This document shows positions 63,301 to 64,000 of a DNA stretch of 64,000 nucleotides, one piece after another (the stretch's first letter is position 1; every line of letters begins with the position of its first letter). A program made the translations under genes and the position numbers. A model generated the notes under the pieces. That model did no database searches. It was not told where the DNA came from and worked only from the letters and a program-made list of their open reading frames with translations. The DNA lies in NCBI RefSeq assembly GCF_000006565.2, contig NC_031471.1, positions 1,552,661 to 1,616,660 of the forward strand, written 5' to 3'. This stretch comes from Toxoplasma gondii ME49. Its lineage: Eukaryota > Apicomplexa > Conoidasida > Eucoccidiorida > Sarcocystidae.

Positions 63301-63876
63301 ACAGAGCTGGTTCTAGCATTCCCTTTGATCGACTGTCGAAAGCAAGTGGACAGCCAGCCGGATCCAAAGTCTGAACGTGAGGAAGCTCACTCGTTACTGC
63401 TGTGTTTGTCTCAAGGAAGTTCATCGGTTTTGCTATTTTAGTCCGACGATTCTCGGATCATGTTGCCGCGAAGTTCCCGACTGAGCATCCCTTTGTGTGA
63501 ACGCCGACGCTATGCAGCCAGGACAGACGCCGAGAAAGAAGCTCTACTGCGACCCTCAGAGCCCAGCATACCCCACAAGGACGCGACCAAGCGGAGGAGA
63601 CAAGACACGGTGCCTCTGCGGCGGAGACTGTGTGCCAAGGCGAACGGGGACAGGAAGCGTTTTCAGAGTTCTACGGCGACGCATTTCGCCGTTCTCTCCT
63701 CTCGTACCTGCGGCCGCGGCAGTGACTGTCTTCATCGTCCGCAGAAGCGCATCGATGAGAGAGCGTTCGTTTTCCGCGAGTGCCGCTCTCCACACCGTCG
63801 GAAGGAACAGTCGCCAGACAGCGCTGGTGGTCGCCTCAATCAACGCACAAGCCTTCGCGACGTAGACCTTTCCCTC
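50312..63876 (-). CDS. UPF1-like superfamily 1 helicase (5' end beyond window)
   Basis: An ATP-driven RNA or DNA unwinding enzyme of the UPF1-like SF1B group. Nineteen exons, all in phase: 63876-63708, 63063-62957, 62232-62147, 61527-61379, 60755-60658, 60163-60055, 59690-59590, 58839-58752, 57961-57735, 57167-57005, 56401-56294, 55945-55850, 55369-55169, 54769-54661, 54057-53918, 53356-53218, 52611-52479, 51898-51699, 50699-50312. They encode 936 residues and a stop. In window numbering: Q-like motif [11 protein letters not shown] near 415; motif I GPPGTGKT at 433; motif II IDEGAQ near 558; motif [12 protein letters not shown] near 588; motif [12 protein letters not shown] near 628; GVLTPYDAQ near 730; motif [11 protein letters not shown] near 757; motif [12 protein letters not shown] near 790. 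The 130-residue tail is Ser/Gly-rich then acidic. The N-terminal 400 residues do not show the UPF1 Cys/His zinc domain; a true UPF1 orthologue is therefore doubtful. No start codon is assigned because exon 63876 opens at an acceptor. Confidence 0.85.
52668..52691. repeat. TA microsatellite in a helicase intron
   Basis: About 12 TA units in the intron between exons ending at 53218 and starting at 52611. Confidence 0.85.
53495..53540. repeat. TA microsatellite in a helicase intron
   Basis: TA tract with CATA interruptions in the intron between exons ending at 53918 and starting at 53356, followed by TGTATG repeats up to about 53580. Confidence 0.85.
54301..54371. repeat. ACATAAAT tandem array and TA tract
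   Basis: About five imperfect copies of a 10-base unit ATACATAAAT followed by a TA tract, in the intron between exons ending at 54661 and starting at 54057. Confidence 0.8.
56014..56023. repeat. Poly-G run in a helicase intron
   Basis: Ten consecutive G residues within the intron between exons ending at 56294 and starting at 55945. Confidence 0.8.
56126..56222. repeat. TA microsatellite in a helicase intron
   Basis: Several TA tracts broken by CATA and TGTATG, about 70 bases past the donor of the exon that carries the Walker A motif. Confidence 0.8.
56424..56502. repeat. 30-base tandem repeat with GCATGC motifs
   Basis: Two full copies and one partial copy of a 30-base unit starting AAACTGCATGCG, at 56424, 56454 and 56484. 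The array sits in the intron about 23 bases upstream (in transcript direction) of the acceptor of the Walker A exon. The unit contains the palindrome GCATGC. Confidence 0.9.
56738..56771. repeat. TA microsatellite in a helicase intron
   Basis: About 17 TA units in the intron between exons ending at 57005 and starting at 56401. Confidence 0.85.
57277..57460. repeat. GATA/GACA-rich satellite-like tract in a helicase intron
   Basis: About 180 bases of irregular GATA, GACA and GAGA units, purine-rich on the plus strand and pyrimidine-rich on the coding strand. It occupies a third of the intron between exons ending at 57735 and starting at 57167. Confidence 0.85.
58004..58062. repeat. TA microsatellite beside a splice acceptor
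   Basis: TA tracts ending about 43 bases before the acceptor of the exon starting at 57961 (minus strand). Confidence 0.8.
60305..60396. repeat. TA microsatellite in a helicase intron
   Basis: Three TA tracts separated by GCGTACATGCATATGC and GTATATG spacers, in the intron between exons ending at 60658 and starting at 60163. Confidence 0.8.
60951..60985. repeat. TA/CA microsatellite in a helicase intron
   Basis: Short tract of ATACAT and TATA units in the intron between exons ending at 61379 and starting at 60755. Confidence 0.75.
63151..63205. repeat. TA microsatellite in a helicase intron
   Basis: TA tract followed by TATATG units, about 90 bases before the acceptor at 63063 in transcript direction. 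Confidence 0.8.
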
Positions 63877-64000
63877 CTGCGCACAACGTCGAGTATTCGA
63901 AGAAGTGAGAAGAAGACGCGAGTCGATCGGGGGAAAAAGGTGCAAGAGAGAGAGGCAAAAAAACGCTGGAACGCCGAGTGGACATGCCGAGCTTGCTTTG
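63877..64000 (-). other. Probable helicase intron running off the window
   Basis: The exon at 63876 begins directly after a TGCGCAG acceptor, so the sequence to the right is taken as intron. No start codon or earlier exon is recognised in these 124 bases. Confidence 0.5.

Noticed and set aside
1..64000. Mobile elements, CRISPR arrays, viral genes or bacterial-type operons
   Set aside because: None seen; no transposase, reverse transcriptase, integrase, terminal repeats or regularly spaced repeats of that kind.

Overview
The window is nuclear DNA of a coccidian apicomplexan, most probably Toxoplasma gondii or a very close relative. The evidence is: long serine-, glutamate- and arginine-rich proteins; multi-exon genes with GT-AG introns and pyrimidine-rich acceptors; an ApiAP2-type DNA-binding domain paired with an ACDC domain; and a SET8 histone methyltransferase. 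The SET8 model assembled here is 1,893 residues long with a phenylalanine at residue 1808, which agrees with my memory of published T. gondii SET8. Single open reading frames are misleading here: most run through splice donors into introns. I therefore rebuilt genes by matching donor and acceptor phases.

Layout. 1-4130: no gene seen, upstream region of SET8. 4131-13851 (+): SET8, ten exons, with the SET domain on the last small exons. 13852-16832: convergent intergenic region. 16833-23657 (-): ApiAP2 protein of 2,118 residues in two exons. 23658-30478: a 6.8 kb divergent interval with no convincing gene. 30479-30985 (+): TB2/DP1/HVA22 (REEP/Yop1-like) membrane protein. 33097-34743 (-): unrecognised protein with a basic, possibly mitochondrial N-terminus. 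36488-44547 (-): SAC3/GANP-domain protein of about 2,000 residues in four exons. 45579-47134 (+): two-exon single-pass membrane protein, unrecognised. 47135-50311: convergent intergenic region. 50312 to about 63876 (-): UPF1-like superfamily 1 helicase, 19 exons in the window, with its 5' end probably beyond the right edge.

The genes are not an operon or a dedicated system. Several share nuclear themes: chromatin marking (SET8), transcription (ApiAP2), mRNA export or transcription coupling (SAC3) and RNA/DNA helicase action (UPF1-like). I see no sign that the neighbours cooperate. TA-rich and GATA/GACA microsatellites are common in introns and intergenic DNA, most densely in the helicase introns. 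I found no RNA gene, transposon, CRISPR array or viral sequence that I can support.
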